From Streptococcus sp. DD13 (GTDB lineage: Bacteria; Bacillota; Bacilli; Lactobacillales; Streptococcaceae), in the NCBI RefSeq assembly GCF_001578875.1, contig NZ_KQ969506.1:1188984-1233882 (forward strand): DNA of 44,899 nt. The letters run 5' to 3'. Both the position numbers and the translations under genes were made by a program. This document shows, piece after piece, positions 18,763-26,466 of this stretch (position 1 is the stretch's first letter; every line of letters begins with the position of its first letter). The notes under the pieces were generated by a model that was not told where the DNA came from, searched no databases, and worked only from the letters and a program-made list of their open reading frames with translations.

Positions 18763-19329
18763 TTATTTCTTTCTCGTCAAGCCCATCAAACGACGGACCT
18801 CCGGAATTTTTTGAAGCGGTGGAATCAAAGCCATGGTCACCAGTACGCGAACTGGTATTTCAAATACTTTGAAAATCCGTCCCGATGCATACTGTGCCAA
18901 AATCGGCACTCCGTTATAAATCCAATTCAAAATCGGGGTGACAATAAAGGTCCCAAGGAGCATGATCGCTAACGTTGCCAATGTTACTCGTAACCAAGAT
19001 TTTGGTTCCTTAGCATCTAACTCATTTCCATAATAAAAATAACCGTATAAAGCTCCTTGGACAGCCTCTAACAAGGTAAACCAGATAATAAATTGCCCCA
19101 TTCCACCACTTAGGGCCATACCAATGACATCACCAGCCGCTAATCCTACAAATCCCCAGAAGGGACCACCAACCATCCCAATCAACGTATTGGCGACAAA
19201 CGCAAAGGACACTTTCAAGAGTCCGGGAATAATCGTAATCGTCCCTAAACGCTTGATCACGATCGAGAGGGCAATCAACATCGCAATAGTTGTAATGCGT
19301 TGAATAGTAAATACTGACTTCTTTTGCAA
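18763..19329 (-). CDS. folT: Folate-family ECF transporter S component
   Basis: This 188-residue membrane protein has about six hydrophobic segments. It shows the N-terminal RITTIAMLIALSIVIKRLG segment typical of ECF S components, then GPFWGFVGLAAGDVIGM. It should bind folate and work with the shared EcfA/A'/T module encoded elsewhere. The assignment to folate rests on the THF riboswitch in its leader. The start is TTG at 19329, because GGAG lies seven bases upstream and the protein opens MQKKSVFTIQRIT. An ATG at 19348 is in another frame. Confidence 0.9.
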   Translation of the reverse strand: MQKKSVFTIQRITTIAMLIALSIVIKRLGTITIIPGLLKVSFAFVANTLIGMVGGPFWGFVGLAAGDVIGMALSGGMGQFIIWFTLLEAVQGALYGYFYYGNELDAKEPKSWLRVTLATLAIMLLGTFIVTPILNWIYNGVPILAQYASGRIFKVFEIPVRVLVTMALIPPLQKIPEVRRLMGLTRKK

Positions 19330-19378
19330 AATAAGGCTCCTTTATCATTGGGGGGAGCTGTCCTAGAGAATTCTATCG

Positions 19379-19466
19379 ACAGCGGATGCAATGGTTCACC
19401 GCGTTTTCACTTCGTTGTATAGCAACATCCCGTCCATACACACTTGACGCAAACCACCTACTCTGT
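19379..19466 (-). ncRNA. Tetrahydrofolate riboswitch aptamer (folT motif)
   Basis: The minus strand runs from ACAGAGTAGGTGG through GTGTGTATGGACGGGATGTT and ACAACGAAG to AACGCGGTGAACCATTGCAT and CCGCTGT. This follows the known streptococcal THF riboswitch closely in order and sequence. P1 is closed by ACAG and CTGT. Downstream, GCTGTC can pair with GGACAGC, and AGCTCC can pair with the ribosome site GGAGC before the TTG start. That fits translational shut-off when folate is bound. Confidence 0.93.
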
Positions 19467-19524
19467 TCTTTTCCTGTTCATCATACCATAAAAAAGGACA
19501 TTTGTACAGTATCCGTTTTCAAAA

Positions 19525-19701
19525 AAGAGAGGGGGACAGAAATCGGTCCTTCGTTAGAATTCGATTTCTATCCCACCTCCGCACAGTTGAGTCGAGCTGT
19601 AAAAGCGGATGAAATCAACCTAATAGAGCCTACTCAACCACTGCGTCTTGCTCGACCATCCAAAAACAATGGAGAGGCTAGGACTTTTGTCCCAGCCTCT
19701 T
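19525..19701 (+). repeat. 180-bp structured repeat, copy C
   Basis: Same orientation as copy A. It lies only a few bases after the ackA stop at 19706, with the end hairpin GGCTAGGAC-TTTT-GTCCCAGCC nearest ackA and able to serve as the ackA terminator. The first stem is the most degenerate of the six (three bases are missing before the second CCCACC). Confidence 0.9.
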
Positions 19702-19705
19702 TGTT

Positions 19706-20896
19706 TTAATTTTTTAGTCGTTCAACATCGCGTGCAATGACCAATTCCTCGTCTGTCGGAATGACCAGTACCTTCACTTTTGATGCCGGTGTTGAAATTT
19801 CACCCGTATAACCAAAGACATTCTTTTCTGGGTCCAATTCCATTCCAAACCAAGATAACCCCTGGACAATGTCATTTCTCATCATCACAGCATTTTCACC
19901 CATTCCTGCTGTAAAGACAATGGCATCTGCCCCATTTAACACAGCAAAATATTGACCAATAAATTTCTTCAGTCGATCAATAAACATATTGTAGGTCAAG
20001 ACCACTTGTGGATCATGATTTTGAAGACCAGCTTCAATATCACGCATATCACTAGATACTTGCGAAACTCCCAAGAGGCCTGATTGTTTGTTCAGCATGT
20101 TGATCACATCCGCTGCGTCATTCAAATCTGGATCATTTGCAATCAAGTAAGGAATAATCGCTGGATCAATATCACCTGAACGAGTCCCCATCATTGGACC
20201 AGCTAGCGGTGTGAAGCCCATAGAAGTATCAACAGACTCCCCGTGATAGTTAGCCGTAATGGAAATCCCATTCCCGATATGAGCCGTGATCAGCTTTAAT
20301 TTATCTAAAGGCTTGCCAAGTACTTTAGCAGCTTCTTGCGCTACATAATAATGGCTGGTCCCGTGTGCCCCATATTTACGAACTTTATTTTCCTTGTAAT
20401 ATTTTGTAGGAATTGGATACAAGTAAGTTGCTGGTTGCATGGTTGTATGGAAAGCTGTATCAAATACCGCCACAGAGGTAATATCTGGCAAAATTTCACG
20501 GAAAGCTCGAATTCCAGCTGCATTTGCTGGATTGTGAAGCGGAGCCAACTCAGACAAACGTTCAATCTCTGCTAAGACTTCATCGTCTACCACAACGGAT
20601 TCTTTGAAGCTTTCTCCACCAGCTACTACCCGATGTCCTGCTCCAGTAATCTCACTAAAATCTTGAATAATCCCCAGTTCAATAAGGTCATTTAACAAAA
20701 TTTTTACAGCTTGTACATGGTCTGCAATATCAAGAACCAGTTCATGTTTTTGGTCACCATACTTGACCGTCGGAACAGAGTCCTTAAGCCCAATTCGCTC
20801 AATTAATCCTTTCGCGAGAACCTTCTCTTCTGGCATTTCGTAAAGTTGCCATTTCAAACTAGAGCTACCTGCATTGATTGCAATTGTTTTTGTCAT
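19706..20896 (-). CDS. ackA: Acetate kinase
   Basis: Acetate kinase makes ATP and acetate from acetyl phosphate, the last step of the Pta-AckA pathway. The 396 residues begin [20 protein letters not shown] (phosphate-binding NAGSSSLK) and carry [20 protein letters not shown] and GTRSGDIDP. It is the last gene downstream of the comG operon and the methyltransferase gene, as in pneumococcus, but has its own -10 box at 20932-20937. A degenerate cre-like sequence lies between that box and the start. Confidence 0.97.
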   Translation of the reverse strand: MTKTIAINAGSSSLKWQLYEMPEEKVLAKGLIERIGLKDSVPTVKYGDQKHELVLDIADHVQAVKILLNDLIELGIIQDFSEITGAGHRVVAGGESFKESVVVDDEVLAEIERLSELAPLHNPANAAGIRAFREILPDITSVAVFDTAFHTTMQPATYLYPIPTKYYKENKVRKYGAHGTSHYYVAQEAAKVLGKPLDKLKLITAHIGNGISITANYHGESVDTSMGFTPLAGPMMGTRSGDIDPAIIPYLIANDPDLNDAADVINMLNKQSGLLGVSQVSSDMRDIEAGLQNHDPQVVLTYNMFIDRLKKFIGQYFAVLNGADAIVFTAGMGENAVMMRNDIVQGLSWFGMELDPEKNVFGYTGEISTPASKVKVLVIPTDEELVIARDVERLKN

Positions 20897-20909
20897 ATTA
20901 TTCCCTCTC

Positions 20910-20923
20910 TAAAAGCGTTTTCC
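20910..20923. promoter_or_regulatory. Weak cre-like site before ackA
   Basis: GGAAAACGCTTTTA on the minus strand fits the cre consensus at 12 of 14 positions. CcpA control of ackA is known in Gram-positive bacteria, but this site lies downstream of the -10 box TATACT (20932-20937), so its effect is uncertain. Confidence 0.4.
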
Positions 20924-20948
20924 TTAGTCTAGTATAGCAGAATTCTGC

Positions 20949-21902
20949 TTATTTTGCATTCTCTTCTTGCCACTTTTTAAACTTTAAGGTGAAATCTCGC
21001 ATTTCGTCTGCATTTTGTAAATCCCGAATCGGATACACAAAAACTTCCTTTTCCACTTCTTTTTTCCGTTGCAAGATAAAAATGGACTTGCTCATGTGCT
21101 TTGCACGAAAAACATTTTGTGGCAGAGCAATAATGGCTAATAGACTCGCTTGTTCTTGAAGCCATTTTTTTAATAGGTCTGCTTGGGGACTAGACAAGAG
21201 ATCGTTCGGCGCCAGAAAGATGGCAAATCCATCTTTTTTTAAGTATTTTAAAGCCTGCTCCATCAACAAATGATGGGCATAGGTGTGTTCTTCTTTTGCA
21301 GCCACTTGATAGCGATGTGCGATGGTATCATCTGGATAATAGCCAATCGGAAGATCTCCAACAATGACTTGACTTTCTTTTAAAATTTGAGGGCGAACAG
21401 CATCTCCTTGGGCAAAACCAAGCTCTACCCCCATCACGTCAGCGATACTAGCAGATAAATCAATCAATAAATCATCCACTTCGATGCCGTAGTAGTCTAG
21501 AGTCCGCTGGCTGTGATTCAGGATGGTATAAGCAAGATTCCCCGTCCCTGAACCAATTTCTAGAACGGTTACCGTTTCTGACTCTGTGAGTTGGTCTATT
21601 AAATAGGTCATCAAAAAGCCGATGCTGTCTGGGGTAAACTGGTGGTTAAACTGCAAAGGCTCTGTTTGATTGCCTTTGATAAATAAAAATTGGAAACTTC
21701 GTCTCCATTCTTCTACGGTTAGGTCAAGCTGACGCAACCGCTGATTATTTTCTTTGACCCGATCCCAATCTCCTTCACCAGTCGTATAGGCGACATTCTG
21801 CTCAATCAAGGCATCATAAAAGTTGGTAGAAAGGGCATTTTGAATCGTTTGAACATTTTCTAGCAGGAGTTCATAAGCCTGCTCAATCTTTTCGAATTCC
21901 AT
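20949..21902 (-). CDS. Class I SAM-dependent methyltransferase (YtxK-like, N6-adenine type)
   Basis: The 317-residue protein has an N-terminal helical region (1-105), the SAM-binding motif VLEIGSGTGNLAYTIL (about 112-127) and, later, GDLPIGYYP. The latter stands where N6-adenine methyltransferases have (D/N)PPY-like catalytic residues. It resembles the M subunit of type I enzymes but has no target-recognition domain and no restriction genes beside it. It lies between comGG and ackA, as in other streptococci; a role in transformation is not established. It may share the late-competence transcript, since comGG ends only 20 bases upstream. Confidence 0.85.
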   Translation of the reverse strand: MEFEKIEQAYELLLENVQTIQNALSTNFYDALIEQNVAYTTGEGDWDRVKENNQRLRQLDLTVEEWRRSFQFLFIKGNQTEPLQFNHQFTPDSIGFLMTYLIDQLTESETVTVLEIGSGTGNLAYTILNHSQRTLDYYGIEVDDLLIDLSASIADVMGVELGFAQGDAVRPQILKESQVIVGDLPIGYYPDDTIAHRYQVAAKEEHTYAHHLLMEQALKYLKKDGFAIFLAPNDLLSSPQADLLKKWLQEQASLLAIIALPQNVFRAKHMSKSIFILQRKKEVEKEVFVYPIRDLQNADEMRDFTLKFKKWQEENAK

Positions 21903-21921
21903 GCCTCTATCATATCAAAAT

Positions 21922-22269
21922 TCAACTGCTTTTGCTAGGAGGCGCCATCTGATATTCATAGCTTTCTCCAGTAGGCAAACGGACGATTAGAACCATCCAA
22001 TCCTGCTCTATAACATAGTCACAAAGCCCTTCTTGGTAGGTCAACGTCCCTTTACGTTTTTGATCTTTTAGCAACTCTTTACTCGAGCGCAATTCCTGTT
22101 CAGATACATAGGCAATAGCACGCGCTTGCTGGTTTTTTGCGATTTCTTTATGCAAGTCCATTGCGGCAGTTTGACGGTGGAGATAAAAGTTCAACAAGAG
22201 AGAAAACACAGCGAGCATAAGCAGTGCATACAGTAGTATTCCTGCCTTAACTTGCTTTTTGAAAAGCAT
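21922..22269 (-). CDS. comGG: Competence minor pseudopilin ComGG
   Basis: This is a 115-residue protein with one N-terminal membrane segment (AGILLYALLMLAVFSLLLNF) and a basic start (MLFKKQVK), but without a prepilin peptidase FTLIE motif, as usual for ComGG. It is assigned by being last in the comG operon. I chose ATG at 22269, which has GGAG seven bases upstream; it overlaps the end of comGF. Confidence 0.8.
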   Translation of the reverse strand: MLFKKQVKAGILLYALLMLAVFSLLLNFYLHRQTAAMDLHKEIAKNQQARAIAYVSEQELRSSKELLKDQKRKGTLTYQEGLCDYVIEQDWMVLIVRLPTGESYEYQMAPPSKSS

Positions 22270-22687
22270 ATGCAAACTCCTTTATAACTCCATTTTCAAA
22301 CGTGAATTGAAAGTGAACAAGACCATTTTTTTCACGAACCCTGACAGTAGATAATCCATACAGCATGGGTTGGTAGCCCTTCCCTTTATGATCGGTCTTT
22401 CTGAAATCCCCTGCCCCAGATAAAGCAAAAGCTAACTGTTGCTTTCGTTTCCGAACCAGCAGGCGGTTCTGCTCCACCTTCTCTAGAACGACTCCATCCA
22501 GCTCTGTACGAAATTGATCGACAAACAAGGACCAATCTTTCTGCACATTTGTCGAAAGATACTGCACTTCTTGATGAACGAGACTGGTCAATCCTTGAAA
22601 CACCAGCAAACTTCCTGACATCACAAATAAGGCCACGAGACACTCTAATAAGGTAAAGGCAGGAACTTCTTTATTTTTTAAGAACAT
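22247..22687 (-). CDS. comGF: Competence minor pseudopilin ComGF
   Basis: This minor pseudopilin of the transformation pilus has 146 residues. A prepilin peptidase site lies in VPAFTLLECLVALFVMSG: cleavage before Phe, Glu at position 5. A longer frame opens at 22732, but the ATG at 22687 sits behind GGAGA and gives the expected short leader. It overlaps comGE by 17 bases, so the two are translationally coupled. Confidence 0.88.
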   Translation of the reverse strand: MFLKNKEVPAFTLLECLVALFVMSGSLLVFQGLTSLVHQEVQYLSTNVQKDWSLFVDQFRTELDGVVLEKVEQNRLLVRKRKQQLAFALSGAGDFRKTDHKGKGYQPMLYGLSTVRVREKNGLVHFQFTFENGVIKEFAYAFQKAS

Positions 22688-22964
22688 GAAGAATCTCCTT
22701 TCCTTCTGATTGAATCCGGACCCCTTCTTCACTTCGCTGAACTTCGACTTCTATCCCATTTAGATTGAGGCGTGTTTGACCGGTTTGGAGGGCAATCAGC
22801 GCTGTCTCTCTCTCCTCTCGTTGATGATGCAAGCTTTCTTGGTTGAGTCTCAAACCTCTGACACTCTCCAGAAGAAGACTGACAATCATTGCAAATATAA
22901 ACAAACTAAACAACGCTTCAACGAGAATGTAGGCATTAACGGTTCTTTTTCTGATAACGACCAC
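22671..22964 (-). CDS. comGE: Competence minor pseudopilin ComGE
   Basis: This 97-residue protein has an N-terminal pilin-like segment VNAYILVEALFSLFIFAMIV, with Glu at position 5 after a likely cleavage before Tyr. The start is GTG at 22964, inside the end of comGD; AGGAA lies too close to it, so the exact start is uncertain and translation may depend on coupling. Confidence 0.82.
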   Translation of the reverse strand: MVVIRKRTVNAYILVEALFSLFIFAMIVSLLLESVRGLRLNQESLHHQREERETALIALQTGQTRLNLNGIEVEVQRSEEGVRIQSEGKEILHVLKK

Positions 22965-23367
22965 TTCCTATATACAATTGATACTCTACGAAACCATTTC
23001 TTGATTGAAAAACGACTTTCTGCAAAGAAGAATTCCCACCTGTCCCGGGCGCAAAGACAATTCGATAGGACTGCGCTGGCCGAACCCCTTGGGGGTAGAT
23101 ACTCGTTTGACGGCCATTTGTGATACTCGTCTCATTGATTTGGAGGACAACCTCTTGATGCGAGTGAAGAGCCCTATCTTGACTTTCCCGATAGAGAGCT
23201 TCGAAGTCTTGAAAAAATAATTGTTCTTGTGCCTGATGAAAGCCCTCGCCTACACCCGAGTAAAAGAGCAAGGTTACAAAACTGACAACAAACAAGGTCA
23301 AAAGAGACTCAACCAAGGTAAAGGCCTTAATTTCCAATATTTGCCGTTTGGTCCGAATGTTTTGCAT
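22936..23367 (-). CDS. comGD: Competence minor pseudopilin ComGD
   Basis: This 143-residue minor pseudopilin has the prepilin peptidase motif IKAFTLVESLLTLFVVSF, followed by a long helix and a variable beta-rich C-terminal part. ATG at 23367 is preferred over the longer frame from 23385 because AGGA lies six bases before it. It overlaps comGC and comGE at its ends. Confidence 0.88.
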   Translation of the reverse strand: MQNIRTKRQILEIKAFTLVESLLTLFVVSFVTLLFYSGVGEGFHQAQEQLFFQDFEALYRESQDRALHSHQEVVLQINETSITNGRQTSIYPQGVRPAQSYRIVFAPGTGGNSSLQKVVFQSRNGFVEYQLYIGSGRYQKKNR

Positions 23368-23641
23368 AATATTCCTGATAGGCACTTGACTGCTCCTTCG
23401 TAATCATCCCTTGACTGACCAGCTTCTGAAGGGAGGCCGTATCCGTATGCGACATCTCATATAATTCCGCTTGACCTTCCACCACCTTGACAATCGCTGC
23501 ATTACCGGTTTCTTTTACATTTTCTTTTTGATTGGATAAATTGGGAACGAATAAAAGAAGAAGAACACTAATAATCAGTAAGACAATTAACATCTCGATT
23601 AATGTAAAAGCAGAAACATATTTTCTTTTTAATTTTTCCAT
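23327..23641 (-). CDS. comGC: Competence major pseudopilin ComGC
   Basis: ComGC is the main subunit of the transformation pilus that captures DNA outside the cell. The 104 residues have a short basic leader (MEKLKRKYVSA) and the motif FTLIEMLIVLLIISVLLLLF for cleavage and methylation by ComC. A helical body and a C-terminal part ending HSDQTANIGN follow. It starts directly at the end of comGB. Confidence 0.95.
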   Translation of the reverse strand: MEKLKRKYVSAFTLIEMLIVLLIISVLLLLFVPNLSNQKENVKETGNAAIVKVVEGQAELYEMSHTDTASLQKLVSQGMITKEQSSAYQEYYAKHSDQTANIGN

Positions 23642-24721
23642 TTAAAACTCCATATTCTGATATATCGGCAGTAGCATTGCTACATAAATGAGGACAATTA
23701 TGAGGGCGACAAACAAAAAGACCATGGGTTGAATCCACTGCATTTTCTGATGGAGCCGCCTAAAAAAGTCTTTCCAACAGCGCTCTGCATAAATCACAAG
23801 CTCCTTTCCGAGCTTTCCTTTCGCGTCTCCATATTCGATCATAAGAGGCAACTCCCGTCTAAAGAAAGGATAAAGGGCTACTTGATTATGAAAGCCTCTG
23901 CCACTGGCTAGCGCTTTTGTAAACTCTTCTCCAAGCTCTTGAAATAAGCGGGATCGTTGCTGAGTCATGACGGAAACAACCGTTGCCAAATCGAGCCCCT
24001 GGTCGATTAAATTCCCCCACTCGCGTGCGTAATAAGCCGTTAGATACAACTGAATCAAGGGACCAACTAGGGGCAATCGACTCAACCGTGTACATACAAG
24101 GATTTTCTTACTTTTTCGGAAGTAGAGAGTCGCCCCATAGACCAACACAAGTACACTTCCAAAAAGGAGCAAGAATATCGTCGGTAAATGTCCGATCAGC
24201 TGCGTCGCAAGGTTTTCATCCTCCATCTGAGGGATTAAATAATTTTTCAAACCTATCATCATCAGGATTAAAAAAAGCAGTAAAATCAAAGGGTAAGTTA
24301 AAACTTCTACTAATTTATTTCGGACTTGGGACAGGCTTTTCAGGTAGTCTGAAATTTTCAGAAGACTGTGTGTCAAATGGCCATGCTGTTCCGCTAAGGC
24401 GACCTGGGTGGTGACCGAAGAGGAAAAACCAAGGTCTTCTAAAATTTTCGAAAAGCTTGCCCCCTCTAACAAGCCTTTTTCCATATGGTCTGTGTATTTC
24501 TCTGGAAGCAGACAGCTTCTTTTTAAAAATGAAATACTTTCGGATAAATGAAAACCACTCGAGAGAAGATTGTAGAAGAGATCAATCACTTCAAGCTGTT
24601 GTTTGATCTTTAATTTTTTCGGTGGCCGCTTCGGATGAAAGAATCCGACCTTCTTCCACCAGACGATCCATTTTGCGGTTCCAAGCCTGTGGTGAATGGT
24701 CCTTAAAATTTTCATTCGCAT
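23642..24721 (-). CDS. comGB: Competence pilus assembly platform protein ComGB
   Basis: ComGB is the GspF/PilC-like inner-membrane platform of the pilus machine. The protein has two cytoplasmic helical-bundle repeats and three hydrophobic segments (about residues 155-175, 200-220 and the C-terminal VFLFVALIIVLIYVAMLLPI). The ATG at 24721 lies behind GGAGGAGGAG, so the gene seems to start about 130 bases inside comGA. TTG at 24730 is an alternative, and family members start somewhat later. Confidence 0.88.
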   Translation of the reverse strand: MRMKILRTIHHRLGTAKWIVWWKKVGFFHPKRPPKKLKIKQQLEVIDLFYNLLSSGFHLSESISFLKRSCLLPEKYTDHMEKGLLEGASFSKILEDLGFSSSVTTQVALAEQHGHLTHSLLKISDYLKSLSQVRNKLVEVLTYPLILLLFLILMMIGLKNYLIPQMEDENLATQLIGHLPTIFLLLFGSVLVLVYGATLYFRKSKKILVCTRLSRLPLVGPLIQLYLTAYYAREWGNLIDQGLDLATVVSVMTQQRSRLFQELGEEFTKALASGRGFHNQVALYPFFRRELPLMIEYGDAKGKLGKELVIYAERCWKDFFRRLHQKMQWIQPMVFLFVALIIVLIYVAMLLPIYQNMEF

Positions 24722-25541
24722 AATCGACAACTCCTCCTCCTGCTATTAATCGCTGATAAAACACTCCTTGAAGAGCCTTATCAAGTTCCTCCGGCGCAAC
24801 TCCTAGCTCCGTCATCCGATGATAGACTCCGGGAATCCCCTTGGCATGAATGGTTGAAAAAACGGTGAGGCCTGTTAAGCTAGCTCGGAGAACAGCTTGT
24901 GCCGTTTTAGAATCTCTAATTTCTCCAATAATCAAGAGATCTGGGCGATGGCGTAGCGAGAGCTTAATTAGATTTTCATAAGTGAGTCCGATTGCTTCAT
25001 TTACTTGCAGTTGCAACATCTGTTCTTGTTGAATTTCAACAGGATCTTCAATCGTCAGAATTTGTCGCTCCGCAAAACATTCTTGGGCCAAGCGATACAT
25101 GAGACTGGTCTTCCCTGACCCCACCGGTCCTGAAAACAAGTACAGACCTCGACCAGAAATGACAGGTTTAAAATCTGTCATTTGATCAAACCAAAAGGTC
25201 AAATTATCTAAATCGGGATAGAGGAAGCGCACCACCATACTTTCACGGTTTTGGTAATCCGCAACAGTTGATAAGCGCATCGCAATGTGACCCGAACCAT
25301 ACTCATAGTCACAAGACCCCAACTGACTTCGACGCTTCTCTCCAACATTCATCCCTGCCAAAAATTTAAAATGACTGATTAAGGCGTTGTAAGTCGCGCT
25401 TTCCACCTTGCGAAACCAGGTTCGTTCTTCCCGAATTCTTCCATAAAGATGATACTCTCCTTCTTTTGGAAGGAAATACAAATCACTGACTCGCTTGGTG
25501 ACAGCTTCCTGAATAAGTTCCTGTGCTAATGCTTGTACCAT
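24591..25541 (-). CDS. comGA: Competence pilus ATPase ComGA
   Basis: This secretion ATPase of the GspE/PilB family powers assembly of the transformation pilus. The 316 residues show the Walker A motif GPVGSGKTS (about residues 136-144), an Asp box, LLIIGEIRD as Walker B and STIHAKG as the His box. It lacks the N-terminal extension and the zinc motif of larger PilB proteins, as expected for ComGA. It is the first gene of the comG operon and has a cin-box-like site 20 bases before its start. Confidence 0.95.
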   Translation of the reverse strand: MVQALAQELIQEAVTKRVSDLYFLPKEGEYHLYGRIREERTWFRKVESATYNALISHFKFLAGMNVGEKRRSQLGSCDYEYGSGHIAMRLSTVADYQNRESMVVRFLYPDLDNLTFWFDQMTDFKPVISGRGLYLFSGPVGSGKTSLMYRLAQECFAERQILTIEDPVEIQQEQMLQLQVNEAIGLTYENLIKLSLRHRPDLLIIGEIRDSKTAQAVLRASLTGLTVFSTIHAKGIPGVYHRMTELGVAPEELDKALQGVFYQRLIAGGGVVDYANENFKDHSPQAWNRKMDRLVEEGRILSSEAATEKIKDQTTA

Positions 25542-25560
25542 ATTTTTCTCCTCACTCTTT

Positions 25561-25568
25561 TATTCGAA
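25561..25568 (-). promoter_or_regulatory. cin-box-like ComX promoter element of comGA
   Basis: TTCGAATA on the minus strand differs from TACGAATA at one base, 20 bases before the comGA start. The spacing is the same as at ssbB, which supports both sites as promoters for the competence sigma factor. Confidence 0.7.
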
Positions 25569-25754
25569 AAGGTCTTGCCCCTTTTCTTACTTATATCAAA
25601 ATAAAACAAGTGATTTTGGAGGGAGCTATAAAAAAACTGATTCCCTAAGACCACACTCGTATTCTCAAGCCCTTCTCTTCTATCCAGAGTATGGAAGGAG
25701 AAGTAACGGTTGACACAGAGCAACTGTCCATCCATTTTGACACAGACTAGCAAA

Positions 25755-25933
25755 AAGAGGCTGGGACAAAAGTCCTAGCCTCTTAATTGTTTTTAGATTG
25801 TCGAGCAAGACGCAGTGGCTGAGTGGGCTCTACGACGCTGTTTTCATCAGCTTTTACAGCCCTACTCAATTGTGCGGAGGTGGGACGACGAAATCGAATT
25901 CTAACGAATGACCGATTTCTGTCCCCCTCTCTT
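25755..25933 (-). repeat. 180-bp structured repeat, copy D
   Basis: Orientation as copy B. The stop codon TAA of the DUF1033 gene runs directly into the first bases of the repeat (AAAGAGAG on the minus strand), and the other end faces comGA about 215 bases away. The end hairpin GAGGCTGGGAC-AAAA-GTCCTAGCCTC is intact. Confidence 0.9.
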
Positions 25934-26281
25934 TTAGTTTTTCAGGCGACAAGGTCGGACCTTGTATTTCCCCGTTTTTTGCTGCAGCCCCTTGGGAAGA
26001 GCATCTTTAGTCTCCATCAACATGAGGGAGTGATACTGTTGCAAGTACTCATCACACTCATCACACCAGAGCTGGTCTGTCGTATCCCAGAAGGCTGCCA
26101 TGGTCCCTTTTCGAGTATCTCGTTGCGAAAATTGCTCGGCTAAATGAACCCACTCTCGCTGATAGTAGCGCAAGGCTTCATCATACTCTTCAAAAAAAAC
26201 ACTACTAACGATATCCTCTTCCCAGCCATCTAGGAACCACCAAGGTTCGGCATCTCCATACATGGTAATTACTTGATACAT
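25934..26281 (-). CDS. DUF1033 family protein
   Basis: This is a 115-residue acidic, aromatic-rich cytosolic protein (MYQVITMYGDAEPWWFLDGW, WCDECDEYLQQYH). The family is confined to streptococci and relatives and has no known function. It lies between rpoC and comGA, as in pneumococcus. It has its own promoter, and its stop abuts repeat copy D. Confidence 0.88.
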   Translation of the reverse strand: MYQVITMYGDAEPWWFLDGWEEDIVSSVFFEEYDEALRYYQREWVHLAEQFSQRDTRKGTMAAFWDTTDQLWCDECDEYLQQYHSLMLMETKDALPKGLQQKTGKYKVRPCRLKN

Positions 26282-26308
26282 GATTTACTCTCTCTTCCTT
26301 TAGACAAT

Positions 26309-26336
26309 ATTATACTGCTTCCTCACGAATACGCAA
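26309..26336 (-). promoter_or_regulatory. Promoter of the DUF1033 gene
   Basis: On the minus strand TTGCGT (26331-26336) and TATAAT (26309-26314) are 16 bases apart, with an AAGGAAGAG ribosome site before the start. Confidence 0.65.
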
Positions 26337-26428
26337 CTATTGTGAACTCATGAATCCGGAATTCCCGAATATTCTACAGAAAATACCTATCATCTTCTGG
26401 ATGAGAGCGCACGGATGCTACCAACTAA

Positions 26429-26460
26429 AAAACAAGCCTGCACAATGGCAGACTTGTTTG
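26429..26460 (-). terminator. Terminator of rpoBC
   Basis: On the minus strand AAACAAGTCTGC and GCAGGCTTGTTT form a 12-bp stem with one G-T pair, followed by a T run. It lies seven bases after the rpoC stop. Confidence 0.9.
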
Positions 26461-26466
26461 TCCTTC

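Noticed and set aside
20949-21902. The methyltransferase gene as part of a restriction or defence system
   Set aside because: It has no specificity or nuclease partner and sits in the conserved comG-ackA neighbourhood.
25526-25753. A 75-codon minus-strand frame upstream of comGA
   Set aside because: It runs through the cin-box-like promoter and the comGA start, has no family likeness and ends at repeat copy D.
26324-26331. CACGAATA near the DUF1033 gene as a third cin box
   Set aside because: It points away from the gene, toward the 3' end of rpoC, with no reading frame behind it.
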